Below are positions 32,652-41,285 of a stretch of 64,000 bases of DNA, piece after piece (within the stretch, counting starts at the first letter, position 1; every line of letters starts with the position of its first letter). The notes under the pieces are model-generated. The model searched no databases. It was not told the origin of the DNA and was given only the letters and a program-made list of their open reading frames with translations. Source of the DNA: Vibrio lentus (lineage in GTDB: Bacteria > Pseudomonadota > Gammaproteobacteria > Enterobacterales > Vibrionaceae); assembly GCF_030409755.1 (NCBI RefSeq), contig NZ_JAUFQE010000002.1, positions 2,232,001 through 2,296,000 on the forward strand. The letters run 5' to 3'. Position numbers and translations under genes: made by a program.

Positions 32652-32844
32652 TTTAAAATCCTCTATGGGGTTAGGCCTCCACACTCCCCATGAATCCGAC
32701 CCCTAACAACTAACCACTTTTTCAGCCGTTATCTGTGTTGTTGAGGCACCCCGGAACATGTGTCGGAATGTGTGTGATTTAAAGATATAAGTTAGTGGAC
32801 ACGAAGCTTGTTTCGCCAATTGGAGAAAACAGTCCTGATGTCCG
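32652..32844 (-). promoter_or_regulatory. rpsB mRNA leader (S2 autoregulatory element)
   Basis: The roughly 190-nt leader contains GGGGAGTGTGGAGGCCTAAC (reading the minus strand, near 32665-32690) preceded by GTTAGGGGTC. This matches what I recall of the conserved S2-binding leader of gammaproteobacterial rpsB mRNAs. Competing GGGG/CCCC pairings place the structure right next to the ribosome-binding site. An open frame over 32703-32984 is therefore not taken as a gene. Confidence 0.65.
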
Positions 32845-32880
32845 GCGCGCTTTATACCATATTTTGTCCATCTATGGCTA
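32844..32880 (-). promoter_or_regulatory. Candidate rpsB promoter
   Basis: On the minus strand: -35 TAGCCA (32880-32875), 18-bp spacer, -10 TATAAA (32856-32851), followed by a GC-rich discriminator GCGCGCC (32850-32844). GC-rich discriminators are typical of stringently controlled ribosomal promoters. Confidence 0.5.
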
Positions 32881-33035
32881 GAAAAAAATATAAAAATGGC
32901 GGTTGCTATACTGATCTTTGATGCTGTATTTCTCTTATAAATAGTACCAATAACGCAAGAGGCTATCGGCTTAAAGTTGAACACTATTCAATCACGCTTA
33001 GTAGTAACCACCAGCATTATATGGGTATCAGAATG

Positions 33036-33063
33036 TTGCGCTAAAATGCTGCACTGCTAGAAT
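33036..33063 (+). promoter_or_regulatory. Candidate map promoter
   Basis: -35 TTGCGC (33036-33041), 16-bp spacer, -10 TAGAAT (33058-33063), about 45 bp before the map start. The rest of the 459-bp rpsB-map gap is AT-rich and shows no further genes. Confidence 0.55.
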
Positions 33064-33109
33064 AGCCCCAATATGCACACTTAGGTGCTACCAAATTAAG
33101 AGATATGCA

Positions 33110-33988
33110 ATGGCTGTAAAAATTAAAACTGTTGAAGAAATCGAGAAAATGCGCGTTGCCGGCAAGCTGGCTTCTGAAATTCTAGAGATGATTGAACCTC
33201 ATATCCAAGTAGGTACAACGACAGAAGAACTGAATAAGATCTGTCATGAGTACGCTCTAGAAAGAGGCGCATACTCAGCACCACTTGATTACCACGGTTT
33301 CCCTAAGTCAATCTGTACGTCTATCAACCACATCGTGTGTCACGGTATTCCAGCATCACAAGATGAGACTGGTAGCACAGGTCAATTCAAACCTGCAGTA
33401 TTGAAAGATGGCGACATTCTAAACGTTGATATCACTGTGATTGTTCCTGATGACGAAAATGCAGATCTAAGCACTCGTCCACAAGGGTACCACGGTGACA
33501 CATCTAAGATGTTCCTTGTGGGTGAAGTTTCTCCAGCAAACAAACGTCTATGTATGGTTGCTCAAGAAGCACTTTACGAAGGCATGCGCCAAGTAAAACC
33601 AGGTGTTCAGCTTGGTCAAATCGGTACCGCTATCGAGAAGTACATCAAAACAAACAATAAGAACAACCCACGCGCTAAGTTCTCTATTGTTAAAGATTAC
33701 TGTGGCCACGGCATCGGTTCTGAATTCCACGAAGATCCACAAGTGGTTCACTACAAAAACAGCGACCGTACCGTACTGAAAGCTGGCATGTGTTTCACAA
33801 TCGAGCCAATGATCAATGCTGGTAAGTTTGGCTGCCGTCTTGATGACGAAGATAGCTGGACAGTGTACACAGCAGACAGCAAAAACTCTGCACAGTGGGA
33901 ACACACACTGGTTGTAACTGAGACAGGTTGTGAAGTACTAACACTACGCAGCGACGATACGATTCCACGTATCATGAAGAACGCTTAG
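33110..33988 (+). CDS. map: Type I methionine aminopeptidase
   Basis: 292 residues against about 264 in E. coli. It removes the initiator Met. Metal ligands are all in place: NVDIT (Asp), HGDTSKMF (Asp), CGHGIGSEFHEDPQV (His), FTIEP (Glu) and QWEHTLVV (Glu). The extra length comes mainly from two insertions: about ten residues after HGIPA (SQDETGSTGQFK) and about 14 between the first two Asp ligands (VPDDENADLSTRPQG). Divergent from rpsB. Its transcript ends at a good terminator. Confidence 0.96.
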   Translation: MAVKIKTVEEIEKMRVAGKLASEILEMIEPHIQVGTTTEELNKICHEYALERGAYSAPLDYHGFPKSICTSINHIVCHGIPASQDETGSTGQFKPAVLKDGDILNVDITVIVPDDENADLSTRPQGYHGDTSKMFLVGEVSPANKRLCMVAQEALYEGMRQVKPGVQLGQIGTAIEKYIKTNNKNNPRAKFSIVKDYCGHGIGSEFHEDPQVVHYKNSDRTVLKAGMCFTIEPMINAGKFGCRLDDEDSWTVYTADSKNSAQWEHTLVVTETGCEVLTLRSDDTIPRIMKNA

Positions 33989-34020
33989 TTCAACAAGCTG
34001 AATACATCAGACTTTTAAAA

Positions 34021-34048
34021 ATATCCTCGCATTGTCGGGGATATTTTT
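34021..34048 (+). terminator. map rho-independent terminator
   Basis: ATATCCtCG/CGgGGATAT stem (one G-U pair) with loop CATTGT, then seven T. Confidence 0.9.
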
Positions 34049-34127
34049 TTATCTGCGTAATTTCGATTTTCCATCACCTTCTGTTAAATTGTTAAATACT
34101 CTCATTTGCTTGCACGGATAGCAGACT

Positions 34128-36749
34128 ATGCCTTATCAATGCCCTATTACGTTCAATGACGAACAAATTGAAATCTGCGAATTAAAAAACCAACTCGAAA
34201 TCTTCACGCAGTATCAGAAAGATGAATTTCTCAATCATCACCCAGTGACAGACTTAGTGTTGCTGCGCTCTGAATATATGGATTTGCTCCTCAACCGATT
34301 ATGGGATCATTTTGAATTTAGCAAACTGCCTCATATCGCGTTGGTCGCTGTGGGTGGTTATGGTCGCGGCGAACTGCACCCGTTATCCGACATTGATATT
34401 TTAATCGTATCGCAAAAGACGCTGCCTCCAGCGCTTGGTGAAAAAGTCAGTCAGTTCATCACGCTACTTTGGGATTTGAGACTCGAAGTTGGCCACGCAG
34501 TGCGTACCATTGCTGAATGTATTGAGATTGGTAGTGACGATTTAACGGTTGCGACTAACTTGCAAGAGTCGCGCTTACTGTGTGGCAGCGAAGACACCTT
34601 CCAAGAGCTGAAACTAAAGATTCATTCCGATTCATTTTGGCCAAGTGAGACCTTTTACAAAGCCAAAATTCAAGAACAAAGAGAGCGTCATGCTCGCTAC
34701 CACGACACCACCTACAATCTAGAACCGGACATCAAATCAACACCCGGTGGATTAAGAGACATCCATACTCTGAGTTGGGTTGCACGTCGACACTTTGGTG
34801 CAACGTCTTTATTGGAGATGAGCAAATACGGATTCCTCACCGATGCTGAATATCGTGAGCTCGTTGAATGCCAAGATTTCTTATGGCGCGTTCGCTTTGC
34901 ATTGCATATCGAACTACGCCGCTACGACAACCGTCTTACCTTCGCGCATCAGGCTCAAGTAGCCGAACACCTTGGTTATACTGGTGAGGGCAATCGCGGC
35001 GTAGAAATGATGATGAAGGAGTTCTACCGAACACTTCGTCGTGTCGCAGAGCTCAACAAGATGCTGCTTAAACTGTTTGACCAAGCGATCATCAACGGTG
35101 GTCAGACGCAAGAAGCGGAGATTCTCGACAACGACTTCCAACGTCGAGGCTCACTGATCGAAGCCCGTAAGCCAGCCCTATTCCAAGCTCGTCCGGAAAC
35201 GATTCTCGATATGTTTATCCATATCGCCAATGACTCTTCCATCGAAGGGGTTAGCCCGCCAACCTTGCGACAACTGCGTACGGCACGTCGCCGATTGAAC
35301 CGATTTCTACATACCATTCCTGAAGCACGTGACAAGTTCATGGACCTGGTTCGTCACCCAAATGCACTGCACAAAGCTTTTAGCCTGATGCATAAACTGG
35401 GCGTGCTATCGGCTTACTTACCGCAGTGGAGCCAGATTGTTGGTCAAATGCAGTTTGATCTGTTCCACGTTTACACCGTAGATGAGCACAGTATTCGTCT
35501 GCTCAAGCACATCAACCGTTTTAACCAAATTGAAAACCACGATAAGCACCCAATTTGTTGTGAAGTGTATCCGCGAGTTCAGAAAAAAGAGCTGCTGATC
35601 CTCGCCGCTATCTTCCACGATATCGGCAAAGGCCGTGGGGGTGACCATTCGGAAATTGGCGCAGTTGAGGCTTACTCGTTCTGCATCGAACACGGGTTAT
35701 CAAAACCAGAAGCAAAGCAAGTCGCGTGGCTCGTTCAGAATCACCTATTGATGTCTGTCACCGCCCAACGCCGTGATATCTACGACCCTGATGTCATCAC
35801 TGAGTTTGCTAAAAAAGTCCGCGATGAAGAATCTTTAGAGCTACTTGTGTGCTTAACTGTCGCCGACATCTGTGCGACTAACCCTGAATTATGGAACAGC
35901 TGGAAACGCACCCTGTTAGCGGAGCTATTTCACTCAACACAGCGAGCACTACGCCGCGGCTTAGAAAACCCAGTCGATGTCAGAGACCGTATTCGTCACA
36001 ATCAGCAGATGGCATCAGCTCTACTGCGTAAAGAGGGCTTCACCGCTCGTGAGATTGAAGTGCTTTGGCAACGTTTCAAAGCCGATTACTTCTTACGTCA
36101 CACGCACAAGCAAATCGCTTGGCACTGTGAGCACTTACTTCGTCTAGAAGACCCAAGCCAACCGTTAGTTTTGATCAGCAAGAAAGCGACGCGTGGCGGT
36201 ACTGAGGTGTTTGTTTATTGTAAAGACCAAGCCGCACTTTTTGCGACCGTTGTAGCTGAGCTTGATAGACGCAACTTCAACGTTCATGACGCGCAGGTTA
36301 TGGTCAGTAAAGATGGTCATGTTTTGGATACCTTTATCGTACTCGATCAACACGGTGAAGCGATTGATGAAGCGAGACACAAAGCTGTGGCTAAGCATTT
36401 GACTCACGTTCTGGCTGATGGTCGTCCAACTAAAATTAGAACACGCAGAACGCCACGTAACCTACAGCACTTCAAGGTAAAGACTCTGGTCGAATTCCTA
36501 CCGACCAAGAGCAAGAAACGCACCTTGATGGAACTCAGAGCACTGGACACACCGGGATTATTGGCTCAAGTCGGTGCAACCTTTGCTGAGTTAGACATCA
36601 ATTTGCACGGCGCTAAAATTACCACCATCGGCGAACGTGCAGAGGATTTGTTTATCCTGACCAGTGAAGCAGGAGGAAGGCTGTCTGAAGAGCAGGAACA
36701 AGCACTAAGAGAAAGATTGACTGAGCATGTTTCGGAACTTGCACCCTAA
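34128..36749 (+). CDS. glnD: Bifunctional uridylyltransferase/uridylyl-removing enzyme
   Basis: 873 residues. It senses glutamine and uridylylates PII at low glutamine, or removes UMP at high glutamine. The nucleotidyltransferase domain has GGYGRGELHPLSDIDILIV (about 75-93). The HD hydrolase domain has FHDIGKGRGGDHSEIGAVEA (about 493-512). Two C-terminal ACT domains (about 680-755 and 797-870) bind glutamine: TEVFVYCKDQAALFATVVAELDRRNFNVHDAQV and LMELRALDTPGLLAQVGATFAELDINLHGAKI. Its substrate GlnB is encoded in this window at 10.8 kb. It lies downstream of map in the conserved order. Confidence 0.97.
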   Translation: MPYQCPITFNDEQIEICELKNQLEIFTQYQKDEFLNHHPVTDLVLLRSEYMDLLLNRLWDHFEFSKLPHIALVAVGGYGRGELHPLSDIDILIVSQKTLPPALGEKVSQFITLLWDLRLEVGHAVRTIAECIEIGSDDLTVATNLQESRLLCGSEDTFQELKLKIHSDSFWPSETFYKAKIQEQRERHARYHDTTYNLEPDIKSTPGGLRDIHTLSWVARRHFGATSLLEMSKYGFLTDAEYRELVECQDFLWRVRFALHIELRRYDNRLTFAHQAQVAEHLGYTGEGNRGVEMMMKEFYRTLRRVAELNKMLLKLFDQAIINGGQTQEAEILDNDFQRRGSLIEARKPALFQARPETILDMFIHIANDSSIEGVSPPTLRQLRTARRRLNRFLHTIPEARDKFMDLVRHPNALHKAFSLMHKLGVLSAYLPQWSQIVGQMQFDLFHVYTVDEHSIRLLKHINRFNQIENHDKHPICCEVYPRVQKKELLILAAIFHDIGKGRGGDHSEIGAVEAYSFCIEHGLSKPEAKQVAWLVQNHLLMSVTAQRRDIYDPDVITEFAKKVRDEESLELLVCLTVADICATNPELWNSWKRTLLAELFHSTQRALRRGLENPVDVRDRIRHNQQMASALLRKEGFTAREIEVLWQRFKADYFLRHTHKQIAWHCEHLLRLEDPSQPLVLISKKATRGGTEVFVYCKDQAALFATVVAELDRRNFNVHDAQVMVSKDGHVLDTFIVLDQHGEAIDEARHKAVAKHLTHVLADGRPTKIRTRRTPRNLQHFKVKTLVEFLPTKSKKRTLMELRALDTPGLLAQVGATFAELDINLHGAKITTIGERAEDLFILTSEAGGRLSEEQEQALRERLTEHVSELAP

Positions 36750-36775
36750 AAAGAGAATCTAATAATCAGATAAGT

Positions 36776-36806
36776 GTGGGTAAAGATAGAGAGCGATCTT
36801 GCCCAC
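36776..36806 (+). terminator. Hairpin after glnD
   Basis: GTGGGtaAAGAT/ATCTTgCCCAC stem with an eight-base loop, 27 bp past the stop. There is no T-run, so termination is not certain. Confidence 0.45.
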
Positions 36807-36913
36807 AACTTACAATCAATTCCCATATATCAACTATCTAGCTCGTCGTTAGGCTGCTACATTGATCAAGTCAATTACATAAAAGTATTACATTCATAAA
36901 CTAGAGGTCGCTT

Positions 36914-37297
36914 ATGTATCCAAACCTCACTGGCTTAGGTATCCACGAACCTAAACAGATTGAACGTTACTCCCTTCGCCAAGAAGCTCACAAAGATATT
37001 CTTAAGATTTACTTCCGTAAACAGAAAGGCGAACTGTTCGCGAAAAGCGTTAAGTTTAAGTATCCACGACAAGTAAAAAGTGTGCTTGTTAGCGGTGGCA
37101 ACAATCAATACAAAGAAGTGACCGAGATTAACCGTAATCTCACACTTGTAATTGATGAGCTCAATAAGATCACCAAGCCGATTCCAACCGCAGAAGTCGA
37201 TGTGAAACAGAAAATTCTTACTGACTTGCGTCACCTAGAGAAAGTGGTATCGAGCAAGATCGCAGAGATCGAAGCGGATCTAGAAAAGCTAAAATGA
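36914..37297 (+). CDS. DUF3461 family protein
   Basis: 127 residues, cytoplasmic, function unknown. The family start [26 protein letters not shown] is clear. The N-terminal half is a basic beta-rich region ([25 protein letters not shown]). The C-terminal half is a heptad-patterned helix (about 60-127) likely to dimerise as a coiled coil. A GAGG ribosome-binding site precedes it. Bidirectional terminator downstream shared with truC. Confidence 0.85.
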   Translation: MYPNLTGLGIHEPKQIERYSLRQEAHKDILKIYFRKQKGELFAKSVKFKYPRQVKSVLVSGGNNQYKEVTEINRNLTLVIDELNKITKPIPTAEVDVKQKILTDLRHLEKVVSSKIAEIEADLEKLK

Positions 37298-37365
37298 TCC
37301 CGCGGTTCACTATGTACGGTTAATAACTAAATACTCGTTACCCGTCCAAATTGCACAGATATTAA

Positions 37366-37393
37366 AAAGGGCTGATATCACTATCAGCCCTTT
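37366..37393. terminator. Bidirectional terminator between the DUF3461 gene and truC
   Basis: AAAGGGCTGATA/TATCAGCCCTTT perfect 12-bp stem with a four-base loop and A/T tails on both sides, between convergent genes. Confidence 0.88.
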
Positions 37394-37430
37394 ATTTTCT
37401 ATTGTCTACGTTGACTAGACACGTGTGCGT

Positions 37431-38189
37431 TTACTTAGACAAACATGCTTCAGCATTCACCAAGCTGGTATCCCACTCAAAGGTTTCAAATAACTTTAAC
37501 CACGTTTCATCTAGGTTGGCCTTCATCACTAACTCTTTTTTAGTGAAAGGATGGATGAAGCGCAATTCAGAAGCATGCAGTAACAGGCGGTGCGAGTCTA
37601 AATCGTCACGGAACAATCGGTTATGTTTACCATCACCATGTGAAGTATCGCCTACAATCGGGTGTCTTAGGTGAGCCATATGACGACGCAGTTGATGTTT
37701 ACGTCCTGTCTTTGGCATCATCTCAATTAAGCAATAACGACTGGTAGGAAAACGGCCTGTTGAATACGGCACTTCGACTTTCGCTAACGGCTCGTAAACG
37801 GTGACGGCTTCTTGTGGTTCTTTATCTTCTTTCGCGAACTTATCGGCTATTTTATCCAGTTCAACCTTAAGCGCATAATCGAGCGTATCGCCCTCTTCTA
37901 TCCACCCACGCACAATCGCATGATAGGTTTTTTGCATCTCGTGGTTGGCGAACATCGGCATCACCTCAGAGGCAACCTCACTTGACAGTGCAAACACCAA
38001 CACACCAGATGTAGGTCGGTCTAAACGATGCAGAGGAAAGACGTGCTGACCAATTTGGTCACGCAGTGTCTGCATCACAAACTGAGTCTCGTGTTTATCC
38101 AACCATGAGCGATGCACTAGCATACCCGCAGGCTTATTCACCGCGACAAAATACTCATCTTGATAAATGATCTCTAACATTACGCGCAT
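37431..38189 (-). CDS. truC: tRNA pseudouridine(65) synthase
   Basis: 252 residues, RluA family. It isomerises U65 in the T-arm of certain tRNAs. The catalytic motif HRLDRPTSGVLVFAL holds the nucleophilic Asp, and NKPAGMLVHRSWLD and GRKHQLRRHMAHLRHPIVGDTSHGDG are family motifs. The start overlaps yqcC by ten bases, giving a coupled yqcC-truC pair as in E. coli. The ATG three codons in (MLEIIYQDEYFVAVNKP) is an alternative start close to the TruC family N-terminus. Confidence 0.93.
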   Translation of the reverse strand: MRVMLEIIYQDEYFVAVNKPAGMLVHRSWLDKHETQFVMQTLRDQIGQHVFPLHRLDRPTSGVLVFALSSEVASEVMPMFANHEMQKTYHAIVRGWIEEGDTLDYALKVELDKIADKFAKEDKEPQEAVTVYEPLAKVEVPYSTGRFPTSRYCLIEMMPKTGRKHQLRRHMAHLRHPIVGDTSHGDGKHNRLFRDDLDSHRLLLHASELRFIHPFTKKELVMKANLDETWLKLFETFEWDTSLVNAEACLSK

Positions 38190-38494
38190 ACCTCATCAAT
38201 GCTCAGAATCGTCACTAGCAATTCCGCTTTCTCTGCCTCATTTTTCCACACTTCACCAAAATAAGGATGAATAGCAAAGCCTTTAGGTAGGCTCATTTGT
38301 GCATCCATCATTGCATTGATCTTAACGATGAAGATCCACTGCAACCACTCTTCAGGTTGTAGTGAATCAATAGCGAAAGGTTCAACGCTCGCCAGAGCTT
38401 CATCCGAAGGCGGAAGAGTACTCCATAGAGAACATTGGCGCATTTGTTGTTCTAATTGTTGAAGTAAAAGAGGTAACTTTGTGGCTGCTGTCAT
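38180..38494 (-). CDS. yqcC: YqcC family protein
   Basis: 104 residues, DUF446 family, all-helical and cytoplasmic, function unknown. Recognisable from LPLLLQQLEQQMRQCSLWSTLPPSDEALASVEPFAIDSLQPEEWLQWIFIVKINAMMDAQMSLP. It overlaps truC by ten bases, the same pairing seen in E. coli, which suggests a link to tRNA modification, as inference. Confidence 0.88.
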   Translation of the reverse strand: MTAATKLPLLLQQLEQQMRQCSLWSTLPPSDEALASVEPFAIDSLQPEEWLQWIFIVKINAMMDAQMSLPKGFAIHPYFGEVWKNEAEKAELLVTILSIDEVCA

Positions 38495-38581
38495 TTTTCA
38501 CCAAGTTATTTATCTAGTGACCTTGAAATTGGGGCATAGAGTACCATCTATTTAGGAAAGAAAGTTAGGAGCTTTATTACT

Positions 38582-39622
38582 ATGGAAACGATTCACACGC
38601 TCACTCAGTTGCTAAAGAATAGCGGTTGCCAATACGATATCTACGACCTCGGTCGCCGTATCCAGAAGATCGACAACACCCTATTCTCTGATGTTGAGCA
38701 GGGGAAACAGCCATACCCGTTTCCACTTCAAAAACAAGCTCACTTAGCGATTAGCTACTGGAACGAACACAAGCAACCTTGGATCTGGTTCCTAAAATTC
38801 AAACTCGATGAAAGAGGCTTACTGCATCAAGGGGATGTGGGTAATTTTCTTAAGTTTGTTATCGAAGCAATGGGCACGCGTTTGAACGGTGATATCAGCG
38901 AAGAGCAACAACAAAAGCTGTCAAACAACCCTTATACCTTCAAGCCTTCTGAAGACAAAATGGCCGTATTCCATAGCCAAGTAAGAGCAGGTTTAGACCT
39001 CGCGACGAGCCAATATTACGAGCACGCTCAACATTACTTCACGGGTGAGCTTGGTTGGGATAACTGGAAAACGGTTGGACTACAAGGCATCACTGATATG
39101 TGTGCTCGCCTAGGCAGCCAACAAAACGGTGTGTCAATTCGCAAAGCCATCAATAAGCTGCCATCAGAACCGCTATACGCGACGCTAGGTGCGCTTGAGC
39201 ATACACAAATCAATGACAAACTCGCGCAACGCTTACAAGAGCTTGCGGAGAATGAGATCGCAAGCAAAGAGCCTGACTTGTTCTTACTTTCAGCTTTGGT
39301 TCGTGCCCTTTCCGGTGCAGAACAAGGGATCGCGAATAACATCATTAACCAAGTTCTCGCTAGTCCACGCTTGAGCCACCAAGAAGTGTTGATTGGTTTA
39401 GCAGGTCGCAGCTGGCATGCGCTACAAGACCCTGCGATTGCTGAGCAATTCTTGTTACGTCTCGCACAAACGGGTAATCAAAACCTGTTCAATCAGTTAT
39501 TTGCAGATTTAGTGATGATTCCGACACTAAGAATGGTATTTTTACCCTTGTTGAATTCGAACCCATCACCTGAGCTCGCAAACGCATTGATTGAGTTACA
39601 ACAAGCGGCTAAGTCTCAATAA
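38582..39622 (+). CDS. DUF3549 family protein
   Basis: 346 residues, function unknown, found in Vibrio and related marine gammaproteobacteria. N-terminal METIHTLTQLLKNSGCQYDIYDLGRRIQKID is the family hallmark. The middle is a soluble mixed domain with WIWFLKFKLDERGLL, and the C-terminal half is helical with repeat-like Leu/Ala patterns (LLRLAQTGNQNLFNQLFADL). There is no signal peptide or membrane helix. It is divergent from yqcC-truC, separated by 87 bp. Confidence 0.82.
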   Translation: METIHTLTQLLKNSGCQYDIYDLGRRIQKIDNTLFSDVEQGKQPYPFPLQKQAHLAISYWNEHKQPWIWFLKFKLDERGLLHQGDVGNFLKFVIEAMGTRLNGDISEEQQQKLSNNPYTFKPSEDKMAVFHSQVRAGLDLATSQYYEHAQHYFTGELGWDNWKTVGLQGITDMCARLGSQQNGVSIRKAINKLPSEPLYATLGALEHTQINDKLAQRLQELAENEIASKEPDLFLLSALVRALSGAEQGIANNIINQVLASPRLSHQEVLIGLAGRSWHALQDPAIAEQFLLRLAQTGNQNLFNQLFADLVMIPTLRMVFLPLLNSNPSPELANALIELQQAAKSQ

Positions 39623-39645
39623 TTGACTGACGACTAACTCAAAAG

Positions 39646-39665
39646 CGAGCTAGATCTGTAGCTCG
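39646..39665 (+). terminator. Hairpin after the DUF3549 gene
   Basis: CGAGCTA/TAGCTCG stem with a six-base loop, 23 bp past the stop codon. Its T-run is poor, so it is a weak terminator. Confidence 0.4.
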
Positions 39666-39723
39666 TTAACACAAGCTCAAAATTACGATTGGAATAGAGT
39701 GATTAAAAGGAAGTATGGATTAA

Positions 39724-40032
39724 ATGATAGATAACTTATTGGCTATTTTGCTTCTGTGCTTCTTTTGCTTTCTATTTTGGCAGCAGCGCAGGCAATCCGA
39801 GCTTGCGAAAGCTGCCATTGCGAGAAAGTGTAAAGAGCTCGACCTACAATTATTAAGTGTCGCCTTCAACGGTCATAAACTTAAGATGCGCCATGAGCTC
39901 ACGACCATTTGGCGCTGGCATACTGTGTACCATTTTGAATTTTCGGCGTTAGGTGATGACCTGTACCAAGGAAAACTGACCATGGTGGGTTTTCGCTCTA
40001 TGCGGTTTGAGCTACAGCCTCATAGAATGTAA
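39724..40032 (+). CDS. DUF3301 single-pass membrane protein
   Basis: 102 residues. One N-terminal transmembrane helix (LLAILLLCFFCFLFW, about 4-18) is followed by a basic stretch and a small soluble domain containing MRHELTTIWRWHTVYHFEFSALGDDLYQGKLTMVGFR. Function unknown; the family often sits beside DUF3549. The last 35 bp overlap the end of a convergent acetyltransferase gene. Confidence 0.82.
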   Translation: MIDNLLAILLLCFFCFLFWQQRRQSELAKAAIARKCKELDLQLLSVAFNGHKLKMRHELTTIWRWHTVYHFEFSALGDDLYQGKLTMVGFRSMRFELQPHRM

Positions 40033-40516
40033 CGTCGCAATACGCGGTATAACTATACTCATGATAAGGGCCAAACTGATCTTGTTTGGTCTCTTTAAAT
40101 GCAAAGCCTAACTTTTCAAGTAACTTAATCGATGGGTTATGACCAACATTAACGGTCGCGACAACATTCGTTAGGTGTTCTTCAAAACAAACCAAACTAA
40201 AGAAAGGTTTTAGCACTTCACTAGCAAGGCCTTGATTCCAAAATTCCTTGTCCAGAATAAATCCCAGTTCATGCTTCCCTTCTTCAGACGAAACAAACAA
40301 ATGCCCGAGGTATTCGCGGGTTTGGTTATGGATAATGGCTCGGCAAAAACCGACGTTGTCGTTCAGTATTTCTTGAAATAGGTGTTTTGCAGAGGCAATA
40401 GAATGCGGCCCATTCATTTCAGCACGATTAATGGGGCAGCAATTCAACTTGATAAAGTCATGTTCTAACTGTTCGGTATAAGGTACCAACAGCGTTCTTG
40501 AGGTTGCTATCGTCAT
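39998..40516 (-). CDS. GNAT family N-acetyltransferase (RimJ/RimL-like)
   Basis: 172 residues. The acetyl-CoA fold is visible: LGHLFVSSEEGKHELGFILDKEFWNQGLASEVLKPFFSLV (motif A, with a variant Q/G-x-G/A site) and NVVATVNVGHNPSIKLLEKLGFAFKET (motif B, the typical NxxSxxLLEKLGF). The substrate may be a protein N-terminus or a small amine. Its 3' end overlaps the DUF3301 gene by 35 bp. Confidence 0.85.
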   Translation of the reverse strand: MTIATSRTLLVPYTEQLEHDFIKLNCCPINRAEMNGPHSIASAKHLFQEILNDNVGFCRAIIHNQTREYLGHLFVSSEEGKHELGFILDKEFWNQGLASEVLKPFFSLVCFEEHLTNVVATVNVGHNPSIKLLEKLGFAFKETKQDQFGPYHEYSYTAYCDVTFYEAVAQTA

Positions 40517-40620
40517 AAAACACTCCTTGTGTTGACCATTAGCAGAAAAGCAGATGTCGCGCGCTTAGATAAAAGCTCCTGAATTAAATAGAGCCCCTAG
40601 ATAGAGAAAAAGCCTTAGGA

Positions 40621-40653
40621 AAAGAAAAGCCCCGACACCGAAGTGTCAGGGCT
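40621..40653 (-). terminator. csrB terminator
   Basis: AGCCCtGACAC-TTCG-GTGTCgGGGCT with a stable UUCG tetraloop, then TTTTCTTT on the minus strand. Confidence 0.93.
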
Positions 40654-41033
40654 AGGGTCTTACTCGCAGCAGTCCGGCTACTAATTAATGCTCCATGCAT
40701 CATCCATAATAGTGGCTGTAATCCTTCAGCTCTTTCCTTTACTTCGCCGTCCTAGCGGTGTCCAATCATCCTGAAAGCTAACAATCCTAGTTAGCGCACA
40801 TCACTTGTTCCGTGAGCGGTGTCCTTTACATCGTCCTGATGCTAATCCAACCCTTTAAATCCTAAAGGTGTCCATTGTCATTCCGTTGCAGCTAACTTCC
40901 TGTTAACTGACTGTATCCCTACAATGTCCTTACGCTCCATGCTTGACTACTCAATCCTAAGTAACCAAATCTTCATCCTGAAGATAACCAAATCCTTGGT
41001 GCTTTCCTGTTCCGTGTCAGAATCCTTCCGACA
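40621..41033 (-). ncRNA. csrB: CsrB-family CsrA-sequestering sRNA
   Basis: About 410 nt on the minus strand. It carries about 27 GGA trinucleotides, most in AGGA, AAGGA, TAGGAT or CAGGATG contexts, many in small hairpin loops. One example is the 5' stem GTCGGAA-GGA-TTCTGAC (41032-41016), a perfect 7-bp stem presenting GGA. This is the architecture of CsrB/RsmZ RNAs, which titrate the translational regulator CsrA. The RNA ends at a strong terminator and has a promoter and VarA-type box upstream. In Vibrio such RNAs link VarS/VarA to quorum sensing and carbon storage through CsrA (family knowledge). There is no coding potential in the region. Other genomic copies (csrC, csrD) are expected but not in this window. 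Confidence 0.93.
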
Positions 41034-41039
41034 AGGTTT

Positions 41040-41067
41040 AATTTACGCGATTTAAGATTTCGGACAA
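41040..41067 (-). promoter_or_regulatory. csrB core promoter
   Basis: On the minus strand: -35 TTGTCC (41067-41062), 16-bp spacer, -10 TAAATT (41045-41040), putting the start near 41033 at the first GGA hairpin. Confidence 0.6.
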
Positions 41068-41190
41068 TAGATTCGCATCACATTTTGAATTCAATAAAGT
41101 TGTTAATTATATAAAACAATTAAAATTCAAAAACTTAGCCATATGCATATCAATCTCTCTAGAGAACTATTTGTGTTATCTCACAGCCTT

Positions 41191-41208
41191 TGTAAGAGAT
41201 CTCTCACA
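41191..41208. promoter_or_regulatory. VarA/GacA-type upstream activating sequence for csrB
   Basis: TGTAAGAGATCTCTCACA matches the palindromic GacA/UvrY/VarA box (TGTAAG-N6-CTTACA) with one change. It lies about 160 bp upstream of the inferred csrB start, the distance typical for this regulator. It is also about 80 bp upstream of the divergent gene at 41286, so it might serve both. Confidence 0.85.
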
Positions 41209-41285
41209 CGCGATGGGCTGTTTTATGATTCGCTATCATTCACTGGAGCGAGTAAAATGACCGAATACTAAAAATGGAGGTCAAC

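Noticed and set aside
32703..32984. A 93-codon open frame upstream of rpsB
   Set aside because: It lies over the rpsB leader and promoter on the same strand, has no recognisable family or clear ribosome-binding site, and the leader structure explains the conservation expected there.
40650..41035. Regularly spaced TCC triplets looking like a repeat or CRISPR-like array
   Set aside because: No repeat-spacer periodicity. On the other strand they are GGA motifs of a CsrB RNA.
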